A DNA stretch of 64,000 bases from Pseudomonas cannabina. Lineage in GTDB: Bacteria; Pseudomonadota; Gammaproteobacteria; Pseudomonadales; Pseudomonadaceae. Where the stretch lies: assembly GCF_900100365.1 (NCBI RefSeq), contig NZ_FNKU01000001.1:3410001-3474000 (forward strand). The letters are read 5' to 3'. The position numbers and the translations under genes are program-made. Below, piece after piece: positions 25,915-34,979 of the stretch. Position 1 is the stretch's first letter. Every line of letters begins with the position of its first letter. The notes under the pieces were generated by a model. It searched no databases and was not told the DNA's origin. It worked only from the letters and a program-made list of their open reading frames with translations.

Positions 25915-27123
25915 GGAGGCGCTGCAAAAATAGCCAACTGTCCCCACCCTTGGCACACTAAGTTCCTTCAACAGCCTCCCTCTCCGTGAGCGTTACGCGC
26001 GTGCAGAAGACCTTCTCCGAACTCGAATATACCGGCAAGAAAAAGCAGACTCGCCGAGATCGCTTCCTGGCTGACCTTGAACAGTTGGTGCCCTGGGCCC
26101 TGCTGGAGGCGCAAGTGGCGCCGTTTTATAGCAACACCGCAGGCAAGCGCGGACGCCCTGCGATAGGGGTGTCGCGCATGTTGCGCATGTACGTCGTGCA
26201 GCAGTGTTTCGGTTTCTCCGATGAAGGTTGCGAAGATGCCGTCTACGACAGCCAGGCCATCCGCGGTTTTATGGGTATCGACCTGGGTCGCGAGTCTGCA
26301 CCGGATGCCACCACCTTGCTGCGTTTTCGCCGCTTGCTGGAAGTCCATCAGCTAACCCGGCTGCTGTTTGAAACGATTAACCAGCATCTGGCCAGCCGGG
26401 GGCTGCTGCTCAAGGAAGGCACTATCGTCGACGCTACTCTGATCGCCGCGCCGCCCTCGGTCAAGAACCGAGAAGGCAAGCGTGATCCTGAGATGCATCA
26501 GGCCAGGAAAGGCAATCAATGGCACTTTGGGATGAAGGCCCACATTGGTGTAGACGCCACGTCGGGGCTGGTGCACAGCGTAGTAGGGACGGCCGCTAAC
26601 GTGGCGGATGTCACCCAGGTTGGCCAGTTGCTTCACGGTGACGAAACCTATGTTTCGGGTGACGCTGGATACACCGGTGCGGCCAAGCGACCGGAGCATG
26701 CTGAACGGGACGTTATCTGGTCGATTGCAGAACGGCCAAGCAGTTACAAGCAGCACGGCGAAGGCAGCGTGCTGTATCGGGTCAAGCGCAAAATTGAATA
26801 TGCCAAGGCGCAACTGCGTGCCAAGGTCGAGCACCCCTTCCAGGTAATCAAGGTGCGCTTCAATCATCGCAAGGTTCGCTACCGTGGGCTGGAAAAGAAT
26901 ACAGCGCAGTTGTTCAGTTTGTTTGGGTTGGCCAATCTGATGCTGGCCAAGCGGTATTTACAACAGACGGCAGGATAAATCCGTCTGAAAGGCGGGACTG
27001 GCCCGCCTTTCAGCAAAATGAGGGCAGAAATCTGCTCGAGAAACGTAAAATAAGGCCGGCAGGTTGAAAAAAACCGGCTTGGAAATGGGGACGGTGCGAA
27101 CGGGTTAATTGTTCAGCGTCTCC
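25915..27123 (+). mobile_element. IS-1209 copy 3
   Basis: 1209 bases. The flanks TTAG (25911-25914) and CTAA (27124-27127) do not match. Confidence 0.92.
25986..26978 (+). CDS. IS5-group transposase of IS-1209, copy 3
   Basis: 330 residues from GTG, the same protein as in the other copies, intact. Confidence 0.93.
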   Translation: MSVTRVQKTFSELEYTGKKKQTRRDRFLADLEQLVPWALLEAQVAPFYSNTAGKRGRPAIGVSRMLRMYVVQQCFGFSDEGCEDAVYDSQAIRGFMGIDLGRESAPDATTLLRFRRLLEVHQLTRLLFETINQHLASRGLLLKEGTIVDATLIAAPPSVKNREGKRDPEMHQARKGNQWHFGMKAHIGVDATSGLVHSVVGTAANVADVTQVGQLLHGDETYVSGDAGYTGAAKRPEHAERDVIWSIAERPSSYKQHGEGSVLYRVKRKIEYAKAQLRAKVEHPFQVIKVRFNHRKVRYRGLEKNTAQLFSLFGLANLMLAKRYLQQTAG

Positions 27124-27127
27124 CTAA

Positions 27128-27227
27128 GTATCCTCTGAAAAAGCCCATTTTTTTGGAGAGGAACCGGGCTGGAGCGCCTGTATTTACTGGCTTCGACTTT
27201 TGAAGAAAAGGCTTTTTCAGACCTTCC
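27128..27227 (+). mobile_element. MITE-2 copy 3, at the mvaT-side edge of the block
   Basis: 100 bases with target duplication CTAA (27124-27127, 27228-27231). The right CTAA is the first chromosomal sequence before the mvaT promoter. Confidence 0.88.
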
Positions 27228-27259
27228 CTAAATAATTCAAATAAAACTTTTATTTAATG

Positions 27260-27288
27260 TTTACTTGCCCATTTACAGTGACTATTAT
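27260..27288 (+). promoter_or_regulatory. Probable mvaT promoter
   Basis: TTTACT (27260-27265) and TATTAT (27283-27288) are separated by exactly 17 bases. The upstream DNA is very AT-rich (about 27230-27259), as expected for an UP element or MvaT/MvaU binding. The insertion block ends 28 bases before the -35 box. Confidence 0.6.
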
Positions 27289-27332
27289 TGCCGCACTGTA
27301 TCCCTGCAACCCTCACAACTTAAGGTCCCCTC

Positions 27333-27713
27333 ATGTCCCTGATCAACGAATACCGCGCCACAGAAGAAGCCATCAAAGAACTGCAAGCCCGTTTGAAGAA
27401 TCTGTCGCAAGACGACAAACTGCAAACCGAGCTGGAATTCGAAGGCAAACTGCGCACGCTGATGGGCGAATATCAGAAATCGCTGCGTGACATCATTGCT
27501 TTGCTGGACCCGGACGCCAAGGTTAACAAGGCTCCACGTGGCGGCGCAGTTAAACCTGCCGGCACCAAACGCGCTCGCAAGGTCAAGCAATACAAGAACC
27601 CGCACAACGGTGAAGTCATCGAAACCAAAGGTGGCAACCACAAGACGCTGAAAGAGTGGAAAGCCAAGTGGGGCAGCGATGACGTAGAAAGCTGGGCCAC
27701 TCTGCTGGGCTAA
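27333..27713 (+). CDS. mvaT: H-NS-like xenogeneic silencer MvaT
   Basis: 126 residues. The N-terminal coiled-coil oligomerisation part is MSLINEYRATEEAIKELQAR and following; the basic linker is APRGGAVKPAGTKRARKVK; the C-terminal AT-hook-like DNA-binding part includes KQYKNPHNGEVIETKGGNHK and LKEWKAKWG. MvaT coats AT-rich foreign DNA in Pseudomonas and silences it. The gene is intact, but its upstream neighbour is now a 14-kb block of mobile DNA instead of purU. Confidence 0.97.
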   Translation: MSLINEYRATEEAIKELQARLKNLSQDDKLQTELEFEGKLRTLMGEYQKSLRDIIALLDPDAKVNKAPRGGAVKPAGTKRARKVKQYKNPHNGEVIETKGGNHKTLKEWKAKWGSDDVESWATLLG

Positions 27714-27742
27714 GCTGCACACGGTCGCAATCATCGCGATTG

Positions 27743-27770
27743 AAAAACGCCAGCTTGCTGGCGTTTTTTA
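27743..27770. terminator. Bidirectional terminator between mvaT and sbcB
   Basis: AAAAACGCCAGC and GCTGGCGTTTTTT form a stem with A/T tails on both sides, between convergent genes. Confidence 0.88.
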
Positions 27771-27781
27771 TTGCCCGCTAT

Positions 27782-29212
27782 TTATAGCTGCAAACGCGCA
27801 CTCAACAGTTGGGCGTAATCCTGCCACTGGCGTAACACATCCAGTTGATCGGGTGTGGCATTAAGCGACAGTTCAATCAGCGCTTTCGTAAAATCCTGTA
27901 GGGTATTGGGCGCACCCCACTCCGGATTGCGTAACCGCTCTTGGCAGAAATGCTGCCAGCGCTGCTGCTCTTCACGGCTCAAGGTGTGCGGAAAGTTGCG
28001 CGCACGGTAGCGAAATAACAGTTCAGGCAAACGCGTATCGTCGAACGGCCAGGCGTCACCCGCCAACCGCTCAGGGTCAGCGAGTCGTACTTGCTCGCAC
28101 AGCCGACGATCCCGATCAGCGATAAATCCATCATATAACTGTTGTTCGGGATCTTCACTTGCAGTGAAGTCCTCCTTGCCGTACAGCGCCAACACTTTAT
28201 CCTGCCAAACTTCGCGACTTTCATTCAACGCGGCAGCACGTGACTCATAGCCCGCCATGTCCAGTTGCAGACGCTCTTGATCTTCGCTGCGCAGCACGCC
28301 CATCGGCGCAATCACCGGGCAGCGATTTATATGAAGTAATTTGAGCGGCACTGGCAATTCGCCTTCGTTCAAGGCCTCATGCCGCGTATATAGACGCTGC
28401 TTAAGTGTCGACGCGTCTTGATCCAACAAAGGCGAATGATCCAGGTGCAGATCACAGACGATCAGCGCATTGCGATTATGCGGGTGCCAGGCCAGCGGTA
28501 ACACAACGCCCAGATAGTTGCGCGCCGCTGAAAAGCGTCCGGAGATATGCACCAATGGCTGCATCAGACGAATCTGGTCCTGAACTTTCTGCTTACTGCG
28601 CAGCGCGAACAGATAGTCGTAGAGCCTGGGCTGTTTCTCACGAATCAAACGTGCCAGCGCTATCGTTGCCCGCACATCGGACAGCGCGTCATGCGCCTGC
28701 CCATGATCGATACCGTTGGCAGCCGTGAGGCGCTCCAGTTTAAGCGTTACCCGTCCGTCCTGTTCGGGCCAGACAATGCCATCGGGGCGCAATGCATACG
28801 CTGCGCGCACTACATCGATCAGATCCCAGCGACTGTTACCGCCCTGCCACTCGCGCGCGTAGGGGTCGAAAAAGTTGCGATAAAGGCTGTAACGGGTAAC
28901 TTCGTCATCGAAACGCAGCGTGTTGTAACCTGCGCCACAGGTGCCCGGCGTGGACAGTTCGGCGTGTACCCGGGTCATGAAGTCAGCTTCACTCAGGCCC
29001 TTTTCGGCCAGCAGGGTTGGCGTTATTCCGGTAATCAGGCACGCCGCAGGATGAGGCAGAATGTCATCACTGGGCTGACAATGCAGATTGACCGGAGGCG
29101 CTATTTCATTGAGATCGGCATCGGTACGAATGCCAGCCATCTGCAACGCGCGATCATTGCGCGGGTTGATGCCGGTGGTTTCGTAGTCATACCAAAAAAT
29201 GCTGGAAGTCAC
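27782..29212 (-). CDS. sbcB: Exodeoxyribonuclease I
   Basis: 476 residues. The DnaQ-like exonuclease domain begins at FWYDYETTGINP (Asp-Glu metal ligands), with GYNTLRFDDEV and HDALSDVRATIALARL as the other active-site motifs, followed by the SH3-like and helical C-terminal domains. It degrades single-stranded DNA 3' to 5' in recombination and mismatch repair. Convergent with mvaT, as in related pseudomonads. Confidence 0.95.
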   Translation of the reverse strand: MTSSIFWYDYETTGINPRNDRALQMAGIRTDADLNEIAPPVNLHCQPSDDILPHPAACLITGITPTLLAEKGLSEADFMTRVHAELSTPGTCGAGYNTLRFDDEVTRYSLYRNFFDPYAREWQGGNSRWDLIDVVRAAYALRPDGIVWPEQDGRVTLKLERLTAANGIDHGQAHDALSDVRATIALARLIREKQPRLYDYLFALRSKQKVQDQIRLMQPLVHISGRFSAARNYLGVVLPLAWHPHNRNALIVCDLHLDHSPLLDQDASTLKQRLYTRHEALNEGELPVPLKLLHINRCPVIAPMGVLRSEDQERLQLDMAGYESRAAALNESREVWQDKVLALYGKEDFTASEDPEQQLYDGFIADRDRRLCEQVRLADPERLAGDAWPFDDTRLPELLFRYRARNFPHTLSREEQQRWQHFCQERLRNPEWGAPNTLQDFTKALIELSLNATPDQLDVLRQWQDYAQLLSARLQL

Positions 29213-29422
29213 GGGCTGATCCTGAACAAAAGACCCGCCAAGTGTAGGGTGTCAAATACACCGTTGGCTAATCGGGTAACGTCCGGCGCACGGAGAAATC
29301 CTTTCTTACAGCTCGCGTATTGAATGGCTGGTTGCTTAGCACTGCGCAGGTGGCTAGCATCAGTTTTCGAACAACATGCGCCTCCAATAGTGCCGCCCTC
29401 TCCAGCTTCGCCAGGGAATGCA

Positions 29423-30112
29423 GTGAACAGACCGCTGGATACACGCATCGAGATCGAGACCCCGGAAGGCATCGACATGCTCCTTCGCCCCGCCGGCCTG
29501 GTTTCCCGCTCGCTGGCGTTCGGCATCGACCTGGCCATTCGGGCAGGCGTCATCGGCATACTTTTCATGTTGCTACAGTTGTTCGACAAGCTCGGAATGG
29601 GCCTCGCGGCCATTGCCATCTTCTTGGTCAACTGGTGGTACATGGTGCTATTCGAAGTGCTGAATCAAGGCCGCACGCCGGGCAAGCGAATGCTCGGGCT
29701 GCGGGTCGTGCACGATGACGGTACGCCTGTCGACTGGTCGTCATCGGTCATACGAAACCTGCTGCGTTTCGTCGATATGCTGCCGCTGGGTTACAGCCTC
29801 GGGGCGGTCAGTTGCCTGAACCATCCTTTGTTCAAGCGCCTCGGCGATCTGGCCGCCGGTACGCTGGTAATCTACAGCGACCGGCCTGCGCTGCGCCCTG
29901 TGGTGCCGCCAGCCGAGCCAGTCATCGTGCCGTTCGCCCTGCGCCTGGACGAGCAGCGTGCAGTGCTGAGCCTGGCCGAACGTCAGGCCGAACTGTCCAG
30001 CGCCCGCACTCAGGAACTGGCGGCGATTCTGGCCAAGCCGTTGCGTATCCCGGCGGACCAGGCTGTGCTTCACGTGAACGGCATCGCCCGTAGCCTGCTG
30101 GGGCCGACATGA
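29423..30112 (+). CDS. RDD-family membrane protein
   Basis: About 229 residues from GTG 29423 (NRPLDTRIEIETPEG), with AGGGA upstream; a longer frame from 29324 lacks support. The RDD motif region includes RPAGLVSRSLAFGIDL, and there are three membrane segments. NQGRTPGKRMLGLRVVHDDG and LGDLAAGTLVIYSDRP are conserved in the family. It is the first gene of an operon whose later members overlap by four bases. The exact function of this MoxR-linked membrane group is unknown. Confidence 0.85.
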   Translation: MNRPLDTRIEIETPEGIDMLLRPAGLVSRSLAFGIDLAIRAGVIGILFMLLQLFDKLGMGLAAIAIFLVNWWYMVLFEVLNQGRTPGKRMLGLRVVHDDGTPVDWSSSVIRNLLRFVDMLPLGYSLGAVSCLNHPLFKRLGDLAAGTLVIYSDRPALRPVVPPAEPVIVPFALRLDEQRAVLSLAERQAELSSARTQELAAILAKPLRIPADQAVLHVNGIARSLLGPT

Positions 30113-31089
30113 AGCAAAGCCAGTTCGAAAGCCGCCATGCCCCTGAATGGCAACACTTTGGCCAGCGCCTCGATGCACTGGAGCGTGGCAACGCCGACGC
30201 TGCCGCCAGCGAGACATTCCCCGGCGATTACCGGCGCATCTGTCAGCATCTGGCGCTGGCTCAAGAACGGGGTTACAGCAGCCACCTCATCGATCCGCTC
30301 CACCAGTTGGCAATGCGTGGCCATCAGCAACTTTATCGCCACCGCAGTGCATCGAGTGCCCGTTTGCTGGGCTTCATTCTGGCGGGCTTCCCCAGACTGG
30401 TCCGCGCCGAATGGCGTTTCGTGCTGATCGCCAGCCTGCTGTTTTTCGGCAGCCTGATCGGCATGGGCTTGCTGGTCTACGGCTTTCCAGAGTTGATTTA
30501 CAGTGTTGTCAGCCCGGAACAGCTTAGCGAGATGCAGAGCATGTATGACCCGTCGGCCAGCAGGATTGGCCAGGCGGCCGAACGCGCATCCGACGCCGAC
30601 TGGATGATGTTCGGCTACTACATCATGAACAACATCGGCATCGCTTTTCAAACCTACGCCAGCGGTTTGCTGTTCGGCCTGGGCAGCCTGTTCTTTCTGC
30701 TGTTCAACGGTTTGATGATCGGCGCGGTAGCGGGGCATTTGACGGACATCGGCTACGGTCAGACATTCTGGTCCTTCGTTATCGGCCATGGTGCCTTCGA
30801 ACTCACCGCCATTGCCCTGGCCGGTGCAGCCGGGCTCAAACTGGGCTGGGCCTTGCTGGCACCGGGCAGGCTGACCCGCAGCGCGGCATTGCGCGCTGCC
30901 GCCAGCACCAGTGTGCAACTGATCGGCGGAGTGATTCTGTTTCTGTTGATCGCGGCCTTCATCGAAGCCTATTGGTCATCAATGACCTGGCCCGGCCCGG
31001 TGATCAAATATCTGGTGGGCAGCCTGTTATGGGTGCTGGTGGCGGCCTACCTGACCCTGGCCGGACGGGTGACCCATGCGCCTGACTGA
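30109..31089 (+). CDS. SpoIIM/DUF95-family membrane protein
   Basis: 326 residues with at least five membrane segments in the C-terminal two thirds. The N-terminal part includes FESRHAPEWQHFGQRLDAL. The stage II sporulation protein M-like domain (GHGAFELTAIALAGAAGLKLG) is widespread in non-spore-formers next to RDD and MoxR genes. It overlaps the RDD gene by four bases (ATGA) and the next gene by 14. Confidence 0.85.
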   Translation: MKQSQFESRHAPEWQHFGQRLDALERGNADAAASETFPGDYRRICQHLALAQERGYSSHLIDPLHQLAMRGHQQLYRHRSASSARLLGFILAGFPRLVRAEWRFVLIASLLFFGSLIGMGLLVYGFPELIYSVVSPEQLSEMQSMYDPSASRIGQAAERASDADWMMFGYYIMNNIGIAFQTYASGLLFGLGSLFFLLFNGLMIGAVAGHLTDIGYGQTFWSFVIGHGAFELTAIALAGAAGLKLGWALLAPGRLTRSAALRAAASTSVQLIGGVILFLLIAAFIEAYWSSMTWPGPVIKYLVGSLLWVLVAAYLTLAGRVTHAPD

Positions 31090-32668
31090 ATCGAGCGTCG
31101 CCATTCGTCCTCGCTCGCCTTGGGAAGCCATCGATCTCGGCGTGCTGCTGGCCGGTCGGCATCGCGGTTTGCTGATGGGCAGTTGGGCAATCGTGACGCT
31201 GCCCTTTTTCTGCCTGCTCAGCCTGCTGCTCTGGGAATATCCTTCGGCGGTCATTTTCCTGTTCTGGTGGTTGAAGCCTGCGTTCGAGCGCCTGCCGCTG
31301 CTTATCTTGTCCCAGTCGCTGTTCGGCGCAACACCCACGCTCAGGCAAGCCCTCAAAGCCTGGACGGGCACCTTGAAAAGCCAGCTTCTACCCAGCCTGC
31401 TATGGCGGCGCCTGAGCCTGAGCCGCAGCTTTCAATTACCGGTGCAACAACTCGAACACCTGGACGGCACCGAGCGCGCCATCCGTATCGGTCTGCTCAG
31501 TCAAAAAGACCTGCGCGCCGCGCGGATGCTCACGGTCGTGGGCGCCCACCTGGAATATTCACTGTGGATCGGCCTGCTGATTCTGCTCTACGCACTGATC
31601 CCTCAGCAGGTGCAGGTCGACTGGCACTGGATGAACCTGCTCGATCTTGAAAGTCCGCAACTGTGGATCGATCACCTGACCAACCTGTTTTATGCGCTGG
31701 CGCTGGTGCTCTGGGAGCCCATATATGTCGCATGCGGCTTCACCCTTTACCTCAACCGCCGTACCGTCCTTGAAGCGTGGGATATCGAACTGGTTTTCAG
31801 ACGCTTGCGCCAGCGTCTGATCGGCAGCGCTTATGTGTTGTTGATCGGCGTCGGGCTGGGCCTGTCGATAGCCCCGGTCCCGGCATGGGCCGATCCGCAG
31901 GAATACAGTTGCCCATTGCCTGACGGCAGCGAGGTCCACGCGACGCCGTCTCTGGCTGCCCCCGACACGCCACGCCTGACGCGTCAGACCCTGACCAGCG
32001 AAGCGTCCCGACACAAGATAAACGAGGTACTGCAACAGCCTCCGTTCAAGAACCTCAAGACTGAAACCGGCTGGCGCTTCCCGGAAAAAAAACAGCCAGG
32101 CAAACCGAACGGTCGGGAACATCACGATCAAGGCTGGCTGATCAAATGGCTCGACAGGCTGATGCTGGCGACCCACGGCATCGCCCGTTTCGTCGAAGTG
32201 CTGCTATGGGCGGCAGTGCTGGGTCTGAGCGGCTTGTTGATCTGGCGTTATCGGCGGTGGGTCACAACCTTCGTCAGCCGTGGCACCGGCAGGAAAAAAG
32301 CCGCAAAGCCTCGTCCCGAGCAGCTTTTCGGTCTGCAGGTGAGCGCCGAAAGTCTGCCGGACGACGTCGCCGGGCAGGCCGAGCAGCTTTGGAACAGCCA
32401 GCCTCGTGAGGCTTTGGGCTTGCTGTACCGCGCACTGCTCAGCCGCTTGCTGACCGACTACCGACTGCCATTGAAAAACGCCGACACCGAAGGCCAGGTT
32501 CTGCAGCGCATAGCGTCGCTGAACCAGCCGCTGTTGAGCGAATTCAGTCAAACCCTGACCCGCCACTGGCAAGCACTCGCCTACGGCCATCGCCTGCCAC
32601 CTGCGCACTTGCGGCAGGAACTCTGTGATGGCTGGCGTCGCCTGTTCGGTTCGTCGGCGAAATCATGA
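31076..32668 (+). CDS. DUF4129-domain membrane protein
   Basis: 530 residues with several membrane helices in the first 270 residues, a soluble loop, another helix at about residue 370 and a C-terminal cytosolic DUF4129 domain (PREALGLLYRALLSRL, ADTEGQVLQRI). It is part of the RDD-SpoIIM-DUF4129-DUF4350 run and overlaps both neighbours. Function unknown, probably a membrane complex served by the MoxR ATPase. Confidence 0.82.
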   Translation: MRLTESSVAIRPRSPWEAIDLGVLLAGRHRGLLMGSWAIVTLPFFCLLSLLLWEYPSAVIFLFWWLKPAFERLPLLILSQSLFGATPTLRQALKAWTGTLKSQLLPSLLWRRLSLSRSFQLPVQQLEHLDGTERAIRIGLLSQKDLRAARMLTVVGAHLEYSLWIGLLILLYALIPQQVQVDWHWMNLLDLESPQLWIDHLTNLFYALALVLWEPIYVACGFTLYLNRRTVLEAWDIELVFRRLRQRLIGSAYVLLIGVGLGLSIAPVPAWADPQEYSCPLPDGSEVHATPSLAAPDTPRLTRQTLTSEASRHKINEVLQQPPFKNLKTETGWRFPEKKQPGKPNGREHHDQGWLIKWLDRLMLATHGIARFVEVLLWAAVLGLSGLLIWRYRRWVTTFVSRGTGRKKAAKPRPEQLFGLQVSAESLPDDVAGQAEQLWNSQPREALGLLYRALLSRLLTDYRLPLKNADTEGQVLQRIASLNQPLLSEFSQTLTRHWQALAYGHRLPPAHLRQELCDGWRRLFGSSAKS

Positions 32669-33894
32669 GCCGGCGTAACACAGTCCCCATCGGCATACTG
32701 ATCGGCGTGCTGGTCGTGGCGCTGCTGACCGCTGCGGGGATTTACCTGAGCAGCCATCTGGAGCGCTACGAGAAAACAGTCGATCATGGACCTGCACCCG
32801 AGGCGAAGGCTAACCCGTGGCTAGCCGCCGAGCAGTTTTTGCGAGGGCTGTCCGTACCGGTCAGCACCACCGACACGCTGGTTCAGTTGCCCGATCCACG
32901 CCAGGGCACGCAGACGCTTTTGCTGCTCAACGACCGCAAGAATATGACCCCCGCACAAACCCAGCGTCTGCTGGACTGGGCAGAATCGGGCGGGCACTTG
33001 CTGTTCGTCGCCCAGCAACTCTGGGATGAACGAAAAGGCCGCAGCGGAGACCTGCTGCTCGACAGGTTGCAGATTCATCAATACCTCACCCGAGACATCA
33101 ACGCGAAGGACCGGCAACTGGACGACGCCCAGCCCATGCCGCCCATTCCACTGGCGAAACCCGCCCCGCCGCACAAAAAAGTGCCTTGGCCCGAACTGAC
33201 CCGCCTGTATCTGGAAAACGAAAGCGCTCCGGCTTACATGAGTTTCACGCCGGCGTTTCATCTGGAAGACCCGGAAGACAATGCCCAGTCCTGGGCGAAC
33301 AGTGCCGACGCTACGCACCTGATGCAGCTCAGCCGTGGCGATGGCATGATCACGGTGATCACCGACGCCGACCTGTGGAAAACCCGCTCGATCGGCAAAT
33401 ATGACAACGCCTGGCTGCTCTGGTACCTGACTCAAGGCAGCGAAGTGACCATGGTGCTGCAAACCGAGCACGACAATTTGCCGAGCCTGTTGCTGCGCAA
33501 CTTCCCTCAGGCGCTGCTGGCACTGGCGCTGCTGATTGCCTTCGGCCTGTGGCATGTCGGACTGCGCGAAGGCCCGTTACAGAGACCCGCTTCCCTGGCA
33601 CGCCGTCAGCTGACCGAGCACCTGCGCGCCAGCGCCGAGTTTCTGCGCCGACGCACCGGTCAGCAAACCCTGATCAAAAGCCTGCAACAGGACGTCCTGC
33701 GCCGCGCCCGTCAGGTCCATCCCGGTTTCGAACAACTGGTTGTCGCCGAACAATGGCAGGTGCTGTCGCGCCTGACGCGCCAGCCCACCAGCGCCATCAG
33801 CGACGCCCTGCGCCCAAGGCCGGCGCAACGCCTCTCACACAGCGAATTCACCCGTCAGGTGGCCCACCTGCAAACCATCAGGAATGCCATATGA
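32665..33894 (+). CDS. DUF4350-domain membrane protein
   Basis: 409 residues. One N-terminal membrane helix (IGVLVVALLTAAGIYLSSHL) is followed by the DUF4350 domain, related to ThuA/glutamine-amidotransferase-like folds (LLLNDRKNMTPAQTQRLLDW, SGGHLLFVA), then a second helix near residue 285 and a cytosolic tail. Start overlaps the DUF4129 stop (ATGA). In the intact layout the next gene would be moxR, only about 15 bases on; here 5.6 kb of foreign DNA follows. Confidence 0.83.
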   Translation: MSRRNTVPIGILIGVLVVALLTAAGIYLSSHLERYEKTVDHGPAPEAKANPWLAAEQFLRGLSVPVSTTDTLVQLPDPRQGTQTLLLLNDRKNMTPAQTQRLLDWAESGGHLLFVAQQLWDERKGRSGDLLLDRLQIHQYLTRDINAKDRQLDDAQPMPPIPLAKPAPPHKKVPWPELTRLYLENESAPAYMSFTPAFHLEDPEDNAQSWANSADATHLMQLSRGDGMITVITDADLWKTRSIGKYDNAWLLWYLTQGSEVTMVLQTEHDNLPSLLLRNFPQALLALALLIAFGLWHVGLREGPLQRPASLARRQLTEHLRASAEFLRRRTGQQTLIKSLQQDVLRRARQVHPGFEQLVVAEQWQVLSRLTRQPTSAISDALRPRPAQRLSHSEFTRQVAHLQTIRNAI

Positions 33895-33926
33895 TCTGGC
33901 TCGGAAAGCGTTAGATTGCTGCCCCA

Positions 33927-34200
33927 GTGAAATCAACACCTTATAAGCTCACAGGTCTTGGTACTGAGCAGTGGGTATCTGTTGAGTGCAGGAGACGGCA
34001 GATGGAGCTTGTGTGGGCTGCTGAGGATTTCGTAATTGCCGGGCAGCCCTATGCGGAGTTCTCTACGACTTTCTCAGCTTCTTGGAGCCCATGGGATTGA
34101 TTGGCGTGACGTGGATCCTGGTGAGGCCAAATGTCTCGTGGCAGCCTATCGAGACTACTGTTTAGTGACCTGCGAACTGGCGCCGAACACCACTCGCTAA
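33927..34200 (+). pseudogene. Remnant of a phage-type tyrosine recombinase (integrase)
   Basis: Frame 1 from GTG 33927 runs GTEQWVSVECRRRQMELVWA... and stops at about 34100; a second frame from about 34045 gives LSQLLGAHGIDWRDVDPG, then AKCLVAAYRDYCL and ELAPNTTR-stop. Joined by one frameshift, it resembles the N-terminal SAM-like core-binding domain of tyrosine recombinases (AHGIDWRDV, YRDY, APNT). The catalytic domain is absent. It lies at the left edge of the moxR-operon insertion, where an integrase is expected. Confidence 0.45.
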
Positions 34201-34367
34201 CGCCTGACATTGAAGTAGCTTCTGTCAGCGAAACCTATTTTTGAAAACTTACCAGCTTCAAATCGGGATGATTTCCTTGCGTCCATGCCTGCCCTGCACG
34301 CCAATCCAAAGCTCCAGCGTCGCCGCTTCTCATCATCTTCTTTCGGTGGTGTCGATGCCATATCCTG

Positions 34368-34718
34368 CTATATAGGCTGAAGCAGGCAGTAGCGGATGAG
34401 GGCTTGTTCGACACTTTGTTTACCACCCATTACAAGCACCACGACGATGACGGTAATACCATCTGAATCCCTCACTTCGTAAAAGATCCGGTATCCGTCA
34501 GTGTTCAACTCACGATAATGCAGTACGCCCAGCTCACTCAATTGAGGACTGACCGGGTAGCCCAACGGGGTGGACAGGAGCTTGTTCTGAATGGCATCGA
34601 TCAGGGTATCTACGCGTTGAGCAGCTGATGAGAATCCCTGATGAACAGCCAGGTGTTCAACCTGATCTTCGAGGCTTTGCTGGGCAACCTCGGTAAAGCG
34701 CAGTGCAACTGTAGTCAT
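34368..34718 (-). CDS. RelE/ParE-superfamily toxin
   Basis: 116 residues with the family fold signals: RFTEVAQQSLEDQVEHL at the start, PLGYPVSPQLSELGVLHYREL in the middle and GYRIFYEVRDSDGITVIVVV near the end. Such toxins act on mRNA at the ribosome (RelE type) or on gyrase (ParE type); which one cannot be told. It lies 12 bases downstream of its antitoxin, the standard order. Confidence 0.85.
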   Translation of the reverse strand: MTTVALRFTEVAQQSLEDQVEHLAVHQGFSSAAQRVDTLIDAIQNKLLSTPLGYPVSPQLSELGVLHYRELNTDGYRIFYEVRDSDGITVIVVVLVMGGKQSVEQALIRYCLLQPI

Positions 34719-34730
34719 GTAGGCTCCTGA

Positions 34731-34979
34731 TTACTTGTGGTCAAACCTCCTGCTCAATCGGGCCTTGAGTTCGTCAGTGGAACAGTGCTTGCCTTGGGCG
34801 TACTCGCGGGAACTGATGGCCAGGAGCTTCACCAAAGCGATCGACTCATCGCGACGCTTACGATCTGCGTAAGATTCCACCACGTAAGCCGGGACACCAT
34901 TTTGCGTGACAACCAATGGCTCATCGAGAGGCAGGTCGGCTGCGTTGCGTTTCAGATAGCTAATTGTTTCAACTCGCAT
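34731..34979 (-). CDS. Phd/YefM-family antitoxin
   Basis: 82 residues from ATG 34979 ([21 protein letters not shown]), with AAGGAGGT eight bases upstream; a longer start at 35006 is less likely. [19 protein letters not shown] is the Phd core that both binds operator DNA and neutralises the toxin. The pair may stabilise the insertion in the moxR operon. Confidence 0.85.
   Translation of the reverse strand: MRVETISYLKRNAADLPLDEPLVVTQNGVPAYVVESYADRKRRDESIALVKLLAISSREYAQGKHCSTDELKARLSRRFDHK

Noticed and set aside
17561..27231. Classic composite transposon built from two IS-1209 copies
   Set aside because: Outer flanks do not match between copies 2 and 3 or 1 and 2, and orientation and targets differ; recombination and stacking explain the layout better.
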